DNA of 17,222 bases from Anaerolineae bacterium. Lineage in GTDB: Bacteria; Chloroflexota; Anaerolineae; Aggregatilineales; Phototrophicaceae. This document shows positions 1-7,661 of this stretch, in pieces. Made by a program: the position numbers and the translations under genes. The stretch spans positions 1 through 17,222 of the forward strand of contig JALONZ010000006.1 of assembly GCA_025454675.1 (NCBI GenBank), read 5' to 3'. Numbering within the stretch: the stretch's first letter is position 1; every line of letters starts with the position of its first letter. The notes under the pieces were generated by a model, which saw nothing but the letters and a program-made list of their open reading frames with translations, was not told the origin of the DNA and did not search any database.

Positions 1-1839
1 ATTCTTGCGGTCGTGTGGCATTTCCCAATGTTCGGGCGAGCGCCACAGGGCAGACAGCAGCAATTCACGCATGAAGATGAGTTCTTTCGGCAGGCGGTCA
101 TAGAGCTTAGAGAACAATTCTTCATGGAGCAGGAGTTCTTTGACCCATTGTTCGCGGTCAACGGACATGGCATCATAGAATTTATCTTCAGAGAAGTTCA
201 AGCCGTCCCACATCAAATCCTCATAACGAGGCATCCAACCCAGTGGGCTTTCCAGTGCGCCGATTTTACCATTGGCACGGTCAACAATCCATTTCAAAAT
301 ACGCATGTTTTCGCCAAACCCTGGCCAAACGAACTTGCCGTTGGCATCTTTTCTGAACCAGTTCACGCTGAAAATGCGTGGTGGGTTGGCAATATCGCGT
401 CCAAATTGCAACCAGTGATTAAAATAACTGCCCATGTGATAACCCGCAAATGGGAGCATGGCGAAGGGGTCACGGCGGACTTGTCCCATACCACCCACAG
501 CGGCGGCGGTCATTTCGCTACCCATCGTGGCGGCGATATACACACCATAATTCCAATTGAAGGCTTGATACACGAGAGGCACTGTATCGCTACGACGACC
601 ACCAAAGATGAATGCTTTGATGGGAACGCCTTCCGGATTTTCAAATTCAGAATCTACGACAGGGCATTGGGTGATGGGCGCGGTGAAGCGGGCATTCGGA
701 TGCGCGGCTTTTTTGCCATTATCGGGTGTCCAAGGATTCCCTTGCCAGTCGGTTAATTGTGCGGGGGGTTCATCGGTCATGCCTTCCCACCACACATCAC
801 CATCTGGTGTGAGTGCCACATTGGTGAAAATGGAATTTTTGGCGCAAGCAACCATCGCATTCGGATTCGACTTCATTGAAGTGCCGGGCGCAACACCAAA
901 GAAACCAGCTTCGGGGTTAATGGCATACAGCTTGCCATCGGCACCGGGTTTAATCCATGCAATATCATCACCGACTGTCGTCACTTTCCAACCATCAAAG
1001 GCTTGGGGTGGCACAAGCATGGCAAAATTGGTCTTGCCACAGGCACTTGGGAATGCCGCCGCCACATAGGTCTTTTCGCCTTTGGGGTCTTCAACACCCA
1101 AAATCAGCATATGTTCGGCTAACCAGCCTTCATCATGTGCGGCATTAGAAGCAATACGAAGCGCCAAGCATTTCTTACCCAGCAACGCATTCCCGCCATA
1201 CCCACTCCCATACGACCAAATGGCGCGTTCTTCTGGGAAATGAACAATATATTTGGTGTCTTTATTGCATGGCCAAGCCACATCTTTTTGACCGGGTTCC
1301 AATGGTGCGCCAACGGTGTGTACGCAAGGCACAAAATCACCATCTGTACCCAACACATCCAACACTTTAGAACCCATGCGGGTCATCATTTTCATGTTGG
1401 CAACCACATAAGCGGAATCGGTTACTTCAACACCGATCATGGCAATGGGCGACCCTAACGGACCCATACTAAATGGGATGACATACATCGTGCGACCACG
1501 CATACACCCATCAAACAATTTATCGAGTGTGGCGTGCATTTCTTTGGGATCCATCCAGTTATTGGTCGGACCCGCATCCGATTTGTTGACACTGCAAATG
1601 AAGGTGCGGTCTTCTACCCGTGCCACATCACTAGGGTCGGAGAACGCAAGGTAACTGTTGGGACGTTTTTGTTCATTTAATTTGATAAACGTGCCAGAAT
1701 CTACCAATGTTTGACACATACGGTCATATTCTGCATCAGAACCATCTGCCCAGTAAACAGCATCTGGTTTACAGAGTGCCACCATGTCTTGAACCCATGC
1801 GCGGAGCTTTTCATGCTTGAGATTGCTTGGGAATTGCAT
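1..1839 (-). CDS. pckG: Phosphoenolpyruvate carboxykinase (GTP), 3' end cut by window edge
   Basis: Cytosolic gluconeogenic enzyme converting oxaloacetate + GTP to PEP + CO2 + GDP. I read 613 codons from the ATG at 1839 to the window edge. The family is usually about 600-620 residues, so few are missing. GTP-type hallmarks: the P-loop with the reactive cysteine, FPSACGKTN (about residues 264-272; ATP-type enzymes have GxxGTGKT); the second metal/nucleotide loop GDDIAWI (about 290); the substrate-loop region RTMYVIPFSMGP (about 115-127); SYGSGYGGN (about 210); FIFGGRRSDTVP and FNWNYGVYIAATMGSE (about 410-440). The start is supported by GGAGG seven bases upstream (TTGGAGGAAAT-ATG). The gene is divergent from the HATPase-GAF-SpoIIE gene and has a CRP-type palindrome upstream, which suits a carbon-source-regulated enzyme. 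Family identity is essentially certain. Confidence 0.97.
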   Translation of the reverse strand, partial: MQFPSNLKHEKLRAWVQDMVALCKPDAVYWADGSDAEYDRMCQTLVDSGTFIKLNEQKRPNSYLAFSDPSDVARVEDRTFICSVNKSDAGPTNNWMDPKEMHATLDKLFDGCMRGRTMYVIPFSMGPLGSPIAMIGVEVTDSAYVVANMKMMTRMGSKVLDVLGTDGDFVPCVHTVGAPLEPGQKDVAWPCNKDTKYIVHFPEERAIWSYGSGYGGNALLGKKCLALRIASNAAHDEGWLAEHMLILGVEDPKGEKTYVAAAFPSACGKTNFAMLVPPQAFDGWKVTTVGDDIAWIKPGADGKLYAINPEAGFFGVAPGTSMKSNPNAMVACAKNSIFTNVALTPDGDVWWEGMTDEPPAQLTDWQGNPWTPDNGKKAAHPNARFTAPITQCPVVDSEFENPEGVPIKAFIFGGRRSDTVPLVYQAFNWNYGVYIAATMGSEMTAAAVGGMGQVRRDPFAMLPFAGYHMGSYFNHWLQFGRDIANPPRIFSVNWFRKDANGKFVWPGFGENMRILKWIVDRANGKIGALESPLGWMPRYEDLMWDGLNFSEDKFYDAMSVDREQWVKELLLHEELFSKLYDRLPKELIFMRELLLSALWRSPEHWEMPHDRKN

Positions 1840-1873
1840 ATTTCCTCCAATTTTAGTGAGTTGTACCGCTATA

Positions 1874-1903
1874 TTTATACACGGTTTTATTTGATATTCG
1901 CAA
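1874..1903 (-). promoter_or_regulatory. Candidate proximal pckG promoter
   Basis: On the minus strand TTGCGA (1903-1898) and TATAAA (1879-1874) are separated by 18 bases. Transcription would start near 1867, giving a leader of about 28 bases that includes the GGAGG ribosome-binding site. It is an alternative to, or may work alongside, the upstream extended -10. Match by eye only. Confidence 0.35.
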
Positions 1904-1913
1904 ACTTAGTGAA

Positions 1914-1944
1914 GTTGGTTTATCATCTAAATAACCTAACCAAC
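1914..1944. repeat. Inverted repeat in the pckG leader/divergent region
   Basis: GTTGGTT (1914-1920) and AACCAAC (1938-1944) form a perfect 7-base dyad around a 17-base centre. It could be an operator half-site pair, or a hairpin in the pckG leader if transcription starts near 1949. No T-run follows on either strand, so it is not a terminator. Confidence 0.4.
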
Positions 1945-1955
1945 CTTACGCTATC

Positions 1956-1964
1956 ACTATAACA
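1956..1964 (-). promoter_or_regulatory. Extended -10 element, candidate class II CRP-type promoter for pckG
   Basis: The minus strand reads TGTTATAGT, an extended -10 (TGnTATAnT form). Its centre is about 33 bases from the centre of the palindrome at 1983-2000. That places an activator near -41 to -43 relative to a start at about 1949, the class II position where the regulator replaces the -35 element. The spacing is seen directly; use of the promoter is inferred. Confidence 0.45.
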
Positions 1965-1982
1965 TGACAGCGTGATTTTATC

Positions 1983-2000
1983 TTGTGACAAAGTTCACAA
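1983..2000. promoter_or_regulatory. CRP/FNR-family operator, perfect palindrome
   Basis: TTGTGA-CAAAGT-TCACAA has perfect 6-base arms with a 6-base spacer and contains the classical TGTGA-N6-TCACA core of CRP sites. It sits between pckG (minus) and the HATPase-GAF-SpoIIE gene (plus). It is positioned to activate pckG, and it would act as a roadblock for the plus-strand gene if that gene starts upstream of it. The identity of the binding protein cannot be told from this window. Confidence 0.6.
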
Positions 2001-2038
2001 AGTTTTCGTTCAATATGTCATATTTTCAGAAAAATGTC

Positions 2039-3730
2039 ATGACAATTTTATGTGAGTTACGCACGACTGCCCAAATCGAAAACCTCTATCTGATAACATC
2101 CATTATCAGCAGTCTTGGCGAACATCTCAATCTTACCGAGAAAACCGCATTCGCACTTGAACTGGCACTTGATGAAGCCTTCACCAATATCTGTCATCAT
2201 GCCTACCCCACCCTCACCAAAGGAGATATTTTGCTCACCGTTGCTAAATCGGATGAGCATCTCATCATCACATTCGCCGATTGGGGTATGCCATTTGAAC
2301 GCAATAACCTGCCTCAATATAACAAAAATGCACCGATTGACCTGCGTGCGCGGGGGGGAATGGGCGTTCACCTCATCGAAAATATGATGGATAAAGCCGA
2401 ATGGGTTCATGGTGATACCGATACCATCCCCAATCAACTCATCATGACCAAAAAACTCGAATTTTTGGGGGTTGGGGCGCAACGTACCACCACACGTCGC
2501 CAACTGAACGCTTTGCTCAGTGTTAGCCAAGTGATGGCAACCACCACCGACACCAATAAGTTACTCGAAGCTATCGTTACAGAAGTGCGCGATGTGATGG
2601 ATGCCGAGCGTGGCACACTCTATTTGGTAGATGAAATCAATCACGAGTTATATTCAAAAGTGTTGCATGATGATAAATTGAGCGAAATTCGCCTCAAGTT
2701 GGGGGAAGGCATTGCGGGGCAAGTCGCACTCACAGGTGAAATTATCAACATCGAAGATGCACGCCATGACCCGCGCCTAAATACCATTTTCACCACGCAA
2801 GCGGGGATTGTCGTCCGTAATATGCTCACCGTCCCCATGCTCAATCATCATCAAGAGGTGATTGGTGTGCTTCAGATTATTAATAAGCGAGGCGAGCCAT
2901 TCACCCAAAACGATGAAAAACTCTTGTCTGCGATGGCAACCCAAGCCGCCATTGGCATCGAAAATGCCAGACTATTGGCACAAGAAATTGCCCAGACCTT
3001 GTTCAATCAAGAATTAGAGACCGCCAAAAATATTCAACTCGGATTCTTACCCAGCCAAATCCCGCAATTATCTGGCTGGCAAATCGCGGTATATTGGTCG
3101 CCCATGCGCGAAGTGGCTGGCGATTTTTATGATTTTATCCGCACACCCGAAGGACGACTGGCTATTGTTGTGGCGGATGTGTCGGGTAAAGGCATCCCCG
3201 CCGCCTTATTTATGGCGCTCAGTGTTACCATTTTGCGCTTCGCATTAGAACTGAATCTATCCCCGCGTGAACTGCTCCATCGTGCCAATCTGACTATGAA
3301 TAATTATCAACAATCGAGCATGTTCACAACCGCTTTTGTGGGATATTTAGACGAAAAAACAGGGGGGATGGTTTATGCTTCGGCAGGGCATTTGCCCCCG
3401 ATTCATTATCATTATCGAACTCAAAAATGCACACGCTTATCTATTCATGGGGTGGCTATGGGCGTTTTTCCAAATGCCACTTTTGACGAATCCACCACAA
3501 ACATCGAAATTGGCGATATTTTGGCATTTTATACCGATGGTATCACCGAAACAATTAATGATGCCGATGAAGAATTTGGTGAGGAACGCTTAGTAGCTAT
3601 TTTGCAAGCATTGGCAGATGAATCCGCAGAAACCATCGCCCAAGCGGTGAAATCTGCGGTCATTCAATTTGCCAAAGAACAAGGTTCATTTGATGATGAA
3701 ACCCTCATCATCCTCAAACGTACCCCCTAA
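2039..3730 (+). CDS. HATPase-GAF-SpoIIE serine/threonine phosphatase
   Basis: Stress-signalling regulator with an RsbW-like kinase domain and a PP2C-type phosphatase in one chain. From the ATG at 2039 (563 residues): HATPase about 1-140, with N-box DEAFTN (45-50), DWGMPFE (G1, about 81) and RGGMGVHLIE (G2, about 105); GAF about 165-312 (VMDAERGTLYLVD, LTVPMLN, GVLQIINK); a helical linker; SpoIIE about 337-562 with the metal-binding motifs REVAGDFYDF, ADVSGKG, FYTDGITE and DDETLIILKR all present, so the phosphatase looks active. A GTG at 1985 would put the first codons inside the palindrome 1983-2000. ATGs at 2015 and 2039 are both possible with no good ribosome-binding site. I prefer 2039 because the HATPase fold begins there. 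Likely partners are a STAS anti-sigma antagonist and a sigma factor, neither in the window. The stop codon overlaps the convergent stop at 3727. Confidence 0.93.
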   Translation: MTILCELRTTAQIENLYLITSIISSLGEHLNLTEKTAFALELALDEAFTNICHHAYPTLTKGDILLTVAKSDEHLIITFADWGMPFERNNLPQYNKNAPIDLRARGGMGVHLIENMMDKAEWVHGDTDTIPNQLIMTKKLEFLGVGAQRTTTRRQLNALLSVSQVMATTTDTNKLLEAIVTEVRDVMDAERGTLYLVDEINHELYSKVLHDDKLSEIRLKLGEGIAGQVALTGEIINIEDARHDPRLNTIFTTQAGIVVRNMLTVPMLNHHQEVIGVLQIINKRGEPFTQNDEKLLSAMATQAAIGIENARLLAQEIAQTLFNQELETAKNIQLGFLPSQIPQLSGWQIAVYWSPMREVAGDFYDFIRTPEGRLAIVVADVSGKGIPAALFMALSVTILRFALELNLSPRELLHRANLTMNNYQQSSMFTTAFVGYLDEKTGGMVYASAGHLPPIHYHYRTQKCTRLSIHGVAMGVFPNATFDESTTNIEIGDILAFYTDGITETINDADEEFGEERLVAILQALADESAETIAQAVKSAVIQFAKEQGSFDDETLIILKRTP

Positions 3731-5124
3731 TGCACCATCGCAGGCAACATCACCACCGCCCGCGCCATCTGACCCACCACAGGGTCTAATTTGCCATTAT
3801 TCGGCAACACCACATACAACCGTGCGCCATACGCTTCCATGCCATTCACCAAATCGGTGCGCGGTGTGCCGACCATCCCATCAGTGAAAATCAACACCCT
3901 ATCCACACGCGGCGAAATTTCTAACAAATGGTTGAACACACAATTAATATCTGTGCCACCCGTACCCGACACCTGCCCCTCTTTGATTTCGGCATATTTC
4001 ATCGGATGCACCACCGTCGAAAATTGATACAATTCGGCTTGTTTACGCGCCAAATAGGGACGAAGCAAATACATACATTGCGCCAAAATATAATTCATTG
4101 ACCCCGATACATCTAAATATACAAATGCACGACTGGGGCGATGTGGCGCACGCGCCCGTATTGTGGTTGGTTGCGCCCATAAGGTTTCGGGTGCGCCCAG
4201 TGCTTGACGGGCATACATCATGCGGTCTCCGTTTGCATTCGGAATAACCCCATTCCCACCAATGACAGCGATGGGCTGGCGGATAGTGCGTTCTTCGCGC
4301 CCATGACGTTTGCTCAGGGTCTTTTGCAACACCACCGAAAACGCCCGCCGTACATCTTCACTGGCTTCGGTGGGTTCAAATTTGTTGCGCCGATTAATCC
4401 CCCCGCCAGACCGTAGCATACCGGGTACATATTTCCAATCCTTAGTCACTTCTTGCATCATTTCTTTGATGAGCGGGTCGTGTATCGGGTCGCCCTCATA
4501 ATCCCCCAATAACATCGGTTGCCCTGATGCAGGGATTTTATCGGCATGGCGCAATAACAATGCCAATACATCTTCATACATCGGCAATCTTGGCGTACTC
4601 AAAAGTCGCCCACGCCGTTTGGGATAGAGTCGCATCAACATTTCTGTCACACCATCAGGCATCCCTTCCGGATACACAGGCTCATCGGGCCACCCCACTG
4701 GCGGACGCAACAGGCAGTGGGGAAATTGGTCGGGGGGGTTAATCGCATCAAAAAATCCCATATATTCTGGCTGAGAAAATTGTGCCATCAAGCCCGCATT
4801 GATAATCGCATCAAACGCGATATTTTGCACCGGTGTCATGCGCGGGTGCATCCGTGTGTGTGCCAACAACACATGCCATAATTCGTGCATGACGAGCAAA
4901 AAGAGATGCTCATCACGCGGGCAATTTTTTTCCACAAAATCGGGATTGATGAGCAATCTGGGGCGACGTTTACACTCCACCGCCGCCGTTGGCACACCGC
5001 GCGATACTTCAATCCCTGCCAAACGACATAATGTCTCCATCTCAAACCGCGCAGAAGGCAAACAGCGCGTGAGCCGATTTTTGAGGATTGTCGCTTCTGA
5101 TTGTGTGATTTGTCTTATGCTCAT
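3727..5124 (-). CDS. vWA domain protein with HExxH metallopeptidase-like domain (DUF2201-like)
   Basis: Third gene of the MoxR operon, 465 residues. The N-terminal half has a metallopeptidase-like helix, VMHELWHVLLAHTR (HELWH at residues 80-84 plus His89), followed by an FDAIIN helix (104-109), the pattern of the putative metallopeptidase part of this family. The C-terminal half (about 333-463) is a von Willebrand A fold with a MIDAS metal site: FVYLDVSGSM (D338-x-S340-x-S342), the threonine loop SGTGGTD (386-392) and IFTDG (Asp415). Members of this family are usually next to a MoxR ATPase, thought to remodel or load the vWA partner. Actual protease activity is unproven for the family. The start is backed by AGAGGGA upstream of the ATG at 5124. 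It lies 23 bases after the preceding gene, so cotranscription is likely. The TAG stop (3729-3727) overlaps the stop of the convergent gene. Confidence 0.9.
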   Translation of the reverse strand: MSIRQITQSEATILKNRLTRCLPSARFEMETLCRLAGIEVSRGVPTAAVECKRRPRLLINPDFVEKNCPRDEHLFLLVMHELWHVLLAHTRMHPRMTPVQNIAFDAIINAGLMAQFSQPEYMGFFDAINPPDQFPHCLLRPPVGWPDEPVYPEGMPDGVTEMLMRLYPKRRGRLLSTPRLPMYEDVLALLLRHADKIPASGQPMLLGDYEGDPIHDPLIKEMMQEVTKDWKYVPGMLRSGGGINRRNKFEPTEASEDVRRAFSVVLQKTLSKRHGREERTIRQPIAVIGGNGVIPNANGDRMMYARQALGAPETLWAQPTTIRARAPHRPSRAFVYLDVSGSMNYILAQCMYLLRPYLARKQAELYQFSTVVHPMKYAEIKEGQVSGTGGTDINCVFNHLLEISPRVDRVLIFTDGMVGTPRTDLVNGMEAYGARLYVVLPNNGKLDPVVGQMARAVVMLPAMVH

Positions 5125-5147
5125 CGGAATCCCTCTTTTCAGTTATG

Positions 5148-5984
5148 TTATATCACACCAGTTGCCATCGCTAATGCCACTAAACGCGGGTCATCCGTCA
5201 CAATTGCCCGATTCAAATAATGCTGATTAAACATCATCGGAGAAGTGCCAATCAACACCTGTGTGCGGGCGCGTCCCAAAATATTCAGCACCAACACCAT
5301 ATCAATCGCCCGCAAAATTTTCACCGCAGGTTTGGGTGGTTCTTCTTTTTTCTCTGAATCGTCATCATCATCAAAAATATCTTTCTTCGGCATCACATTT
5401 GGCGCATTCAGTTGCTTGATGAGCGCCTCATTTTCCATCGGATACACCATCGCCGCCCCTTTGAACGCATATTTCTCCCATGCGTTATCCAACAAGGCTT
5501 GGATGGCTTTCACATCATCCCCGCCTTGCTCCAATTTGCGGACGACTAACCGACTATCGCTATTTTCTGCGTTCACATCATGCGCCAATAACCGATAAAA
5601 CGGGTCGCCTAAGCCTTTTAACTCAAATCGGATTGCCAACCCTCGCAAGGGCAATAAGGCATATTCCATCGTATCGCGGGTCGGCAATGACCGAAATGGC
5701 GATGGTGGTGGTGTGGGTACGGGTGGGTTATTATTGCCTGTGTTACCTGCCCCACCCCCAAATCGGCTACCACTTGGCGTTCCTCCAGAATTATTATTTC
5801 CCCCGCCCCCAAATGCAGGACGTGACCCAAATGAACTGGACGACCCGCCTTGATTTGGCGGGTTATTCGGCGGATTCCCCGCAGGCGGGGTGGCAGGCTT
5901 TGAATTAAACCGCCCAAACGGTGTTCCACCACTGCTGGAAGGTGTGTTGTTTGTGCTTTCTGGCTTATTATTTTGGTCGCTCAT
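5148..5984 (-). CDS. Low-complexity Gly/Asn/Pro-rich protein of the MoxR operon, function unknown
   Basis: 278 residues, not recognised. Residues 1-100 are predicted to be disordered: rich in Gly, Asn, Pro and Ser, with loose recurrences of a TPFGRF / FGSRPAFGGGG / SGSRFGGGAG type, so Phe-Gly and Arg-Phe-Gly patches in a flexible tail. Residues about 105-200 form a compact alpha/beta-looking region (LLPLRGLAIRFELKGLGDPFYRLL ... AWEKYAFKGAAMVYP). An acidic linker DDDDDSEKKEEPPKP (205-219) precedes a final hydrophobic segment (about 222-278, AIDMVLVLNILGRARTQVLIG). There is no signal peptide or clear membrane span. It is translationally coupled to the MoxR gene by an ATGA overlap at 5984-5981, with GAGGAAAC as ribosome-binding site. 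It may be an adaptor or substrate linking the ATPase and the vWA protein; that role is inferred from position only. Confidence 0.8.
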   Translation of the reverse strand: MSDQNNKPESTNNTPSSSGGTPFGRFNSKPATPPAGNPPNNPPNQGGSSSSFGSRPAFGGGGNNNSGGTPSGSRFGGGAGNTGNNNPPVPTPPPSPFRSLPTRDTMEYALLPLRGLAIRFELKGLGDPFYRLLAHDVNAENSDSRLVVRKLEQGGDDVKAIQALLDNAWEKYAFKGAAMVYPMENEALIKQLNAPNVMPKKDIFDDDDDSEKKEEPPKPAVKILRAIDMVLVLNILGRARTQVLIGTSPMMFNQHYLNRAIVTDDPRLVALAMATGVI

Positions 5985-7444
5985 TTTAGTGTTTCCTCAT
6001 AAATCCCGAATAATTTCAGGTCTTCTTGGAATTGTTGCAACGCATCTACCCAACTGTTAGTACGCCACCAATTGGGGAATCCGTGTAATAAATAATTGCG
6101 TTCTAGGCGGAATATGGGGCTTTCCTCGCGCCCAATCTGATTATCAATCCACCCCTTAATTTCGTTCCAAATCGCCGCATCCGGTGAATTTTGGGCGAAT
6201 GTGGCTTGTGCAAAGCGTGGTGTAATCACGTTATTCGCCAATTGTGCCAAGGGTTCAAATGCCGATGGGTCTAAATCCCGTTTGGCATGAAATGCCATGA
6301 ACATCGCCACCGCCAAACTCATTTGACGTGGGTCAGAGTTTTCGGCACTTAGGGTTTGGGTGATAATCCGCGACAAATCGCTATCGCTCAGTCCTTCCTC
6401 ATCCGCCAATGCCACCCGTCGCGCCATATCATATTCGCTCAACACTTTGCGCCATTTGTCATCTTCCAAATATTGCGCCAATTCCCATGCTTGTTTATGC
6501 AAGGCAATCAGTTTCACATGCGAGGGTGGCACTTCGTTGGCTGTTTGAGGCATCCCATATAACAACGCCAATTCTGCGCTATCTTGTGGGTCTACATCCT
6601 CCCCTTCCAACACCATCCGCGCCGCATGAACCGCCACCACGCTCCGCGCCAACATCCGCGCACGGCGTGGACTTTGCGCCAATTGTGCTTGTTCCAACAA
6701 ATCCATCAGGCTCACAATGTAATCGCCCAACCAAACCGCAAAACTCGCCTCAATTTCTGGCACAAGCAATGCCACCTCTTCCACCATCTCCGCCAAACCA
6801 ATATCAAAATGCTCTGGCGCATCTTCCTCGTCCCACGCCACCACTTTGCGCCGTTCCTCTTTGGTCAGGTTGCTCCAATTTGGCACCATCACCACAAAGG
6901 GGAAGCGGTCTGTCAGCGCGGGGTCTAATGGCTCAGACCCCAAATAATATGCCCCACTGCTATTGAGTAAATTCGGGTCTTCTGGCGCTGGCGGGTTCAT
7001 CGCCGACCACCGATGCCGTAATTTTTCTAATTTAATCCCCACTACCCGCCGTTCATGCACAATCGGATATAATTTATTTTGCAGGTCTGGTCTGCACCGA
7101 GAAATTTCATCAAAAAAGACAAATCCCGCATCCCAAATGGTACTTGGTGTCGGGTAAAATTTAAGTGTTTCAGTCTCTTTATCTGGAAGCGGAAGCCCAA
7201 CTAAGTCATCATAACTGATGAGCGCGGCGTTATAGTGTCGCATCGGCAAACTGAGCGCCATTGCCAAGCGTTCCACCACTAACGATTTGGCTGTACCATG
7301 CGGTCCTACCAATAATAACGGCGATTCAATAGCCAGTGCCGCCAATAAGATAGGGTCTAAGTGTGACCACCCTTGTACATTCAACGCCGTTGTAATAGCA
7401 CGGCGCGTTTGGGTGATGTCGAGCGAGGTTTGGTTATCTAGCAT
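5981..7444 (-). CDS. MoxR-family AAA+ ATPase
   Basis: 487 residues from the ATG at 7444. AAA+ chaperone-like ATPase of the MoxR/RavA group: Walker A LLVGPHGTAKS (residues 44-54), Walker B FVFFDEIS (108-115), sensor 1 SAMNP (Asn150), and the arginine-finger segment DPALTDRFPF (174-183). Pro/His replace the usual Pro-Gly of the P-loop (GPHGTAKS against GPPGxxKT), but the catalytic Lys, Ser and Asp-Glu remain. A helical C-terminal region of about 300 residues makes it longer than a minimal MoxR (about 330) and closer to RavA in size. The longer reading from GTG 7513 runs through the operator boxes and has no ribosome-binding site, whereas GTGGAG lies eight bases before ATG 7444. First gene of the operon; it probably acts on the vWA protein encoded two genes downstream. 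Confidence 0.93.
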   Translation of the reverse strand: MLDNQTSLDITQTRRAITTALNVQGWSHLDPILLAALAIESPLLLVGPHGTAKSLVVERLAMALSLPMRHYNAALISYDDLVGLPLPDKETETLKFYPTPSTIWDAGFVFFDEISRCRPDLQNKLYPIVHERRVVGIKLEKLRHRWSAMNPPAPEDPNLLNSSGAYYLGSEPLDPALTDRFPFVVMVPNWSNLTKEERRKVVAWDEEDAPEHFDIGLAEMVEEVALLVPEIEASFAVWLGDYIVSLMDLLEQAQLAQSPRRARMLARSVVAVHAARMVLEGEDVDPQDSAELALLYGMPQTANEVPPSHVKLIALHKQAWELAQYLEDDKWRKVLSEYDMARRVALADEEGLSDSDLSRIITQTLSAENSDPRQMSLAVAMFMAFHAKRDLDPSAFEPLAQLANNVITPRFAQATFAQNSPDAAIWNEIKGWIDNQIGREESPIFRLERNYLLHGFPNWWRTNSWVDALQQFQEDLKLFGIYEETLK

Positions 7445-7476
7445 GTTATTGCGCTCCACTCTATAACGCTGGTAAA

Positions 7477-7505
7477 ATGATGTGTAAATTGTGAGTGATT
7501 CACAA
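7477..7505 (-). promoter_or_regulatory. Candidate promoter of the MoxR operon
   Basis: On the minus strand TTGTGA (7505-7500) and CATCAT (7482-7477) are 17 bases apart, giving a start near 7470 and a leader of about 26 bases that keeps the GGAG site. The -35 is one of the TTGTGA boxes, so a protein on the box could block or aid the polymerase. Weak match by eye. Confidence 0.35.
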
Positions 7506-7638
7506 ACTTTCACAATTCACTCAATATACACAAATTGTACGAGGTTTTACACAAAATGGCAATGGGTTTTATATGTATCTTGTGTAAATTGTGAAAATCT
7601 CTCATAATTAAAAAAGGTAAATGTTTTCGTTGTGAAAA
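7481..7638. repeat. Cluster of TTGTG[T/A]A operator-like boxes in the divergent control region
   Basis: The 217 bases between ATG 7444 (minus) and ATG 7662 (plus) hold many related boxes. TGTGTAAATTGTGA occurs identically at 7481-7494 and 7581-7594, exactly 100 bases apart. The second copy extends to two tandem 9-mers, TTGTGTAAA (7580-7588) and TTGTGAAAA (7589-7597). On the minus strand TTGTGTAAAA lies at 7554-7545, TTGTGTATA at 7533-7525, AATTGTGAAA at 7517-7508 and TTGTGAAT at 7505-7498; TTGTGAAAA recurs at 7630-7638 on plus. AATTGTGA (7487-7494) and TCACAATT (7510-7517) form an 8-base dyad. They overlap both predicted -35 elements. Likely operators for a regulator shared by the two operons, possibly the winged-helix protein at 10971. 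Confidence 0.6.
7580..7608 (+). promoter_or_regulatory. Candidate promoter of the RSH-NTPase operon
   Basis: TTGTGT (7580-7585), a 17-base spacer and CATAAT (7603-7608) give a predicted start near 7615 and a leader of about 47 bases. The -35 is the first unit of the tandem 9-base repeat, so occupancy of the box should affect polymerase access directly. Confidence 0.5.
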
Positions 7639-7661
7639 GGATGAGCTAGGGCAATCACATT

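Noticed and set aside
13..1654. Plus-strand open frames across the first 1.7 kb
   Set aside because: They are antisense shadows of pckG: the minus-strand reading gives continuous PEP carboxykinase motifs, and the plus frames match nothing.
1985..2038. GTG start at 1985 for the HATPase-GAF-SpoIIE gene
   Set aside because: It falls inside the perfect palindrome 1983-2000, has no ribosome-binding site, and adds 18 residues ahead of where the HATPase fold begins. The ATG at 2015 remains possible.
7460..7488. TTTACA-17-TATAGA as promoter of the MoxR operon (minus strand)
   Set aside because: Good hexamers, but the start would fall at about 7453, leaving the GGAG ribosome-binding site out of the transcript.
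7489..7505. Second CRP-type site TTGTGA-TCACAA upstream of the MoxR operon
   Set aside because: The spacer is 5 bases rather than 6, which breaks the helical phasing needed by CRP; better read as part of the direct-repeat box cluster.
7445..7513. GTG start at 7513 for the MoxR ATPase
   Set aside because: The extra 23 residues would be encoded by the operator boxes; ATG 7444 has a good GGAG site and begins close to the AAA+ domain.
7481..7638. DnaA boxes / replication origin
   Set aside because: TTGTGTAAA and TTTACACAA differ from TTATCCACA at key positions, and there is no dnaA or dnaN gene nearby.
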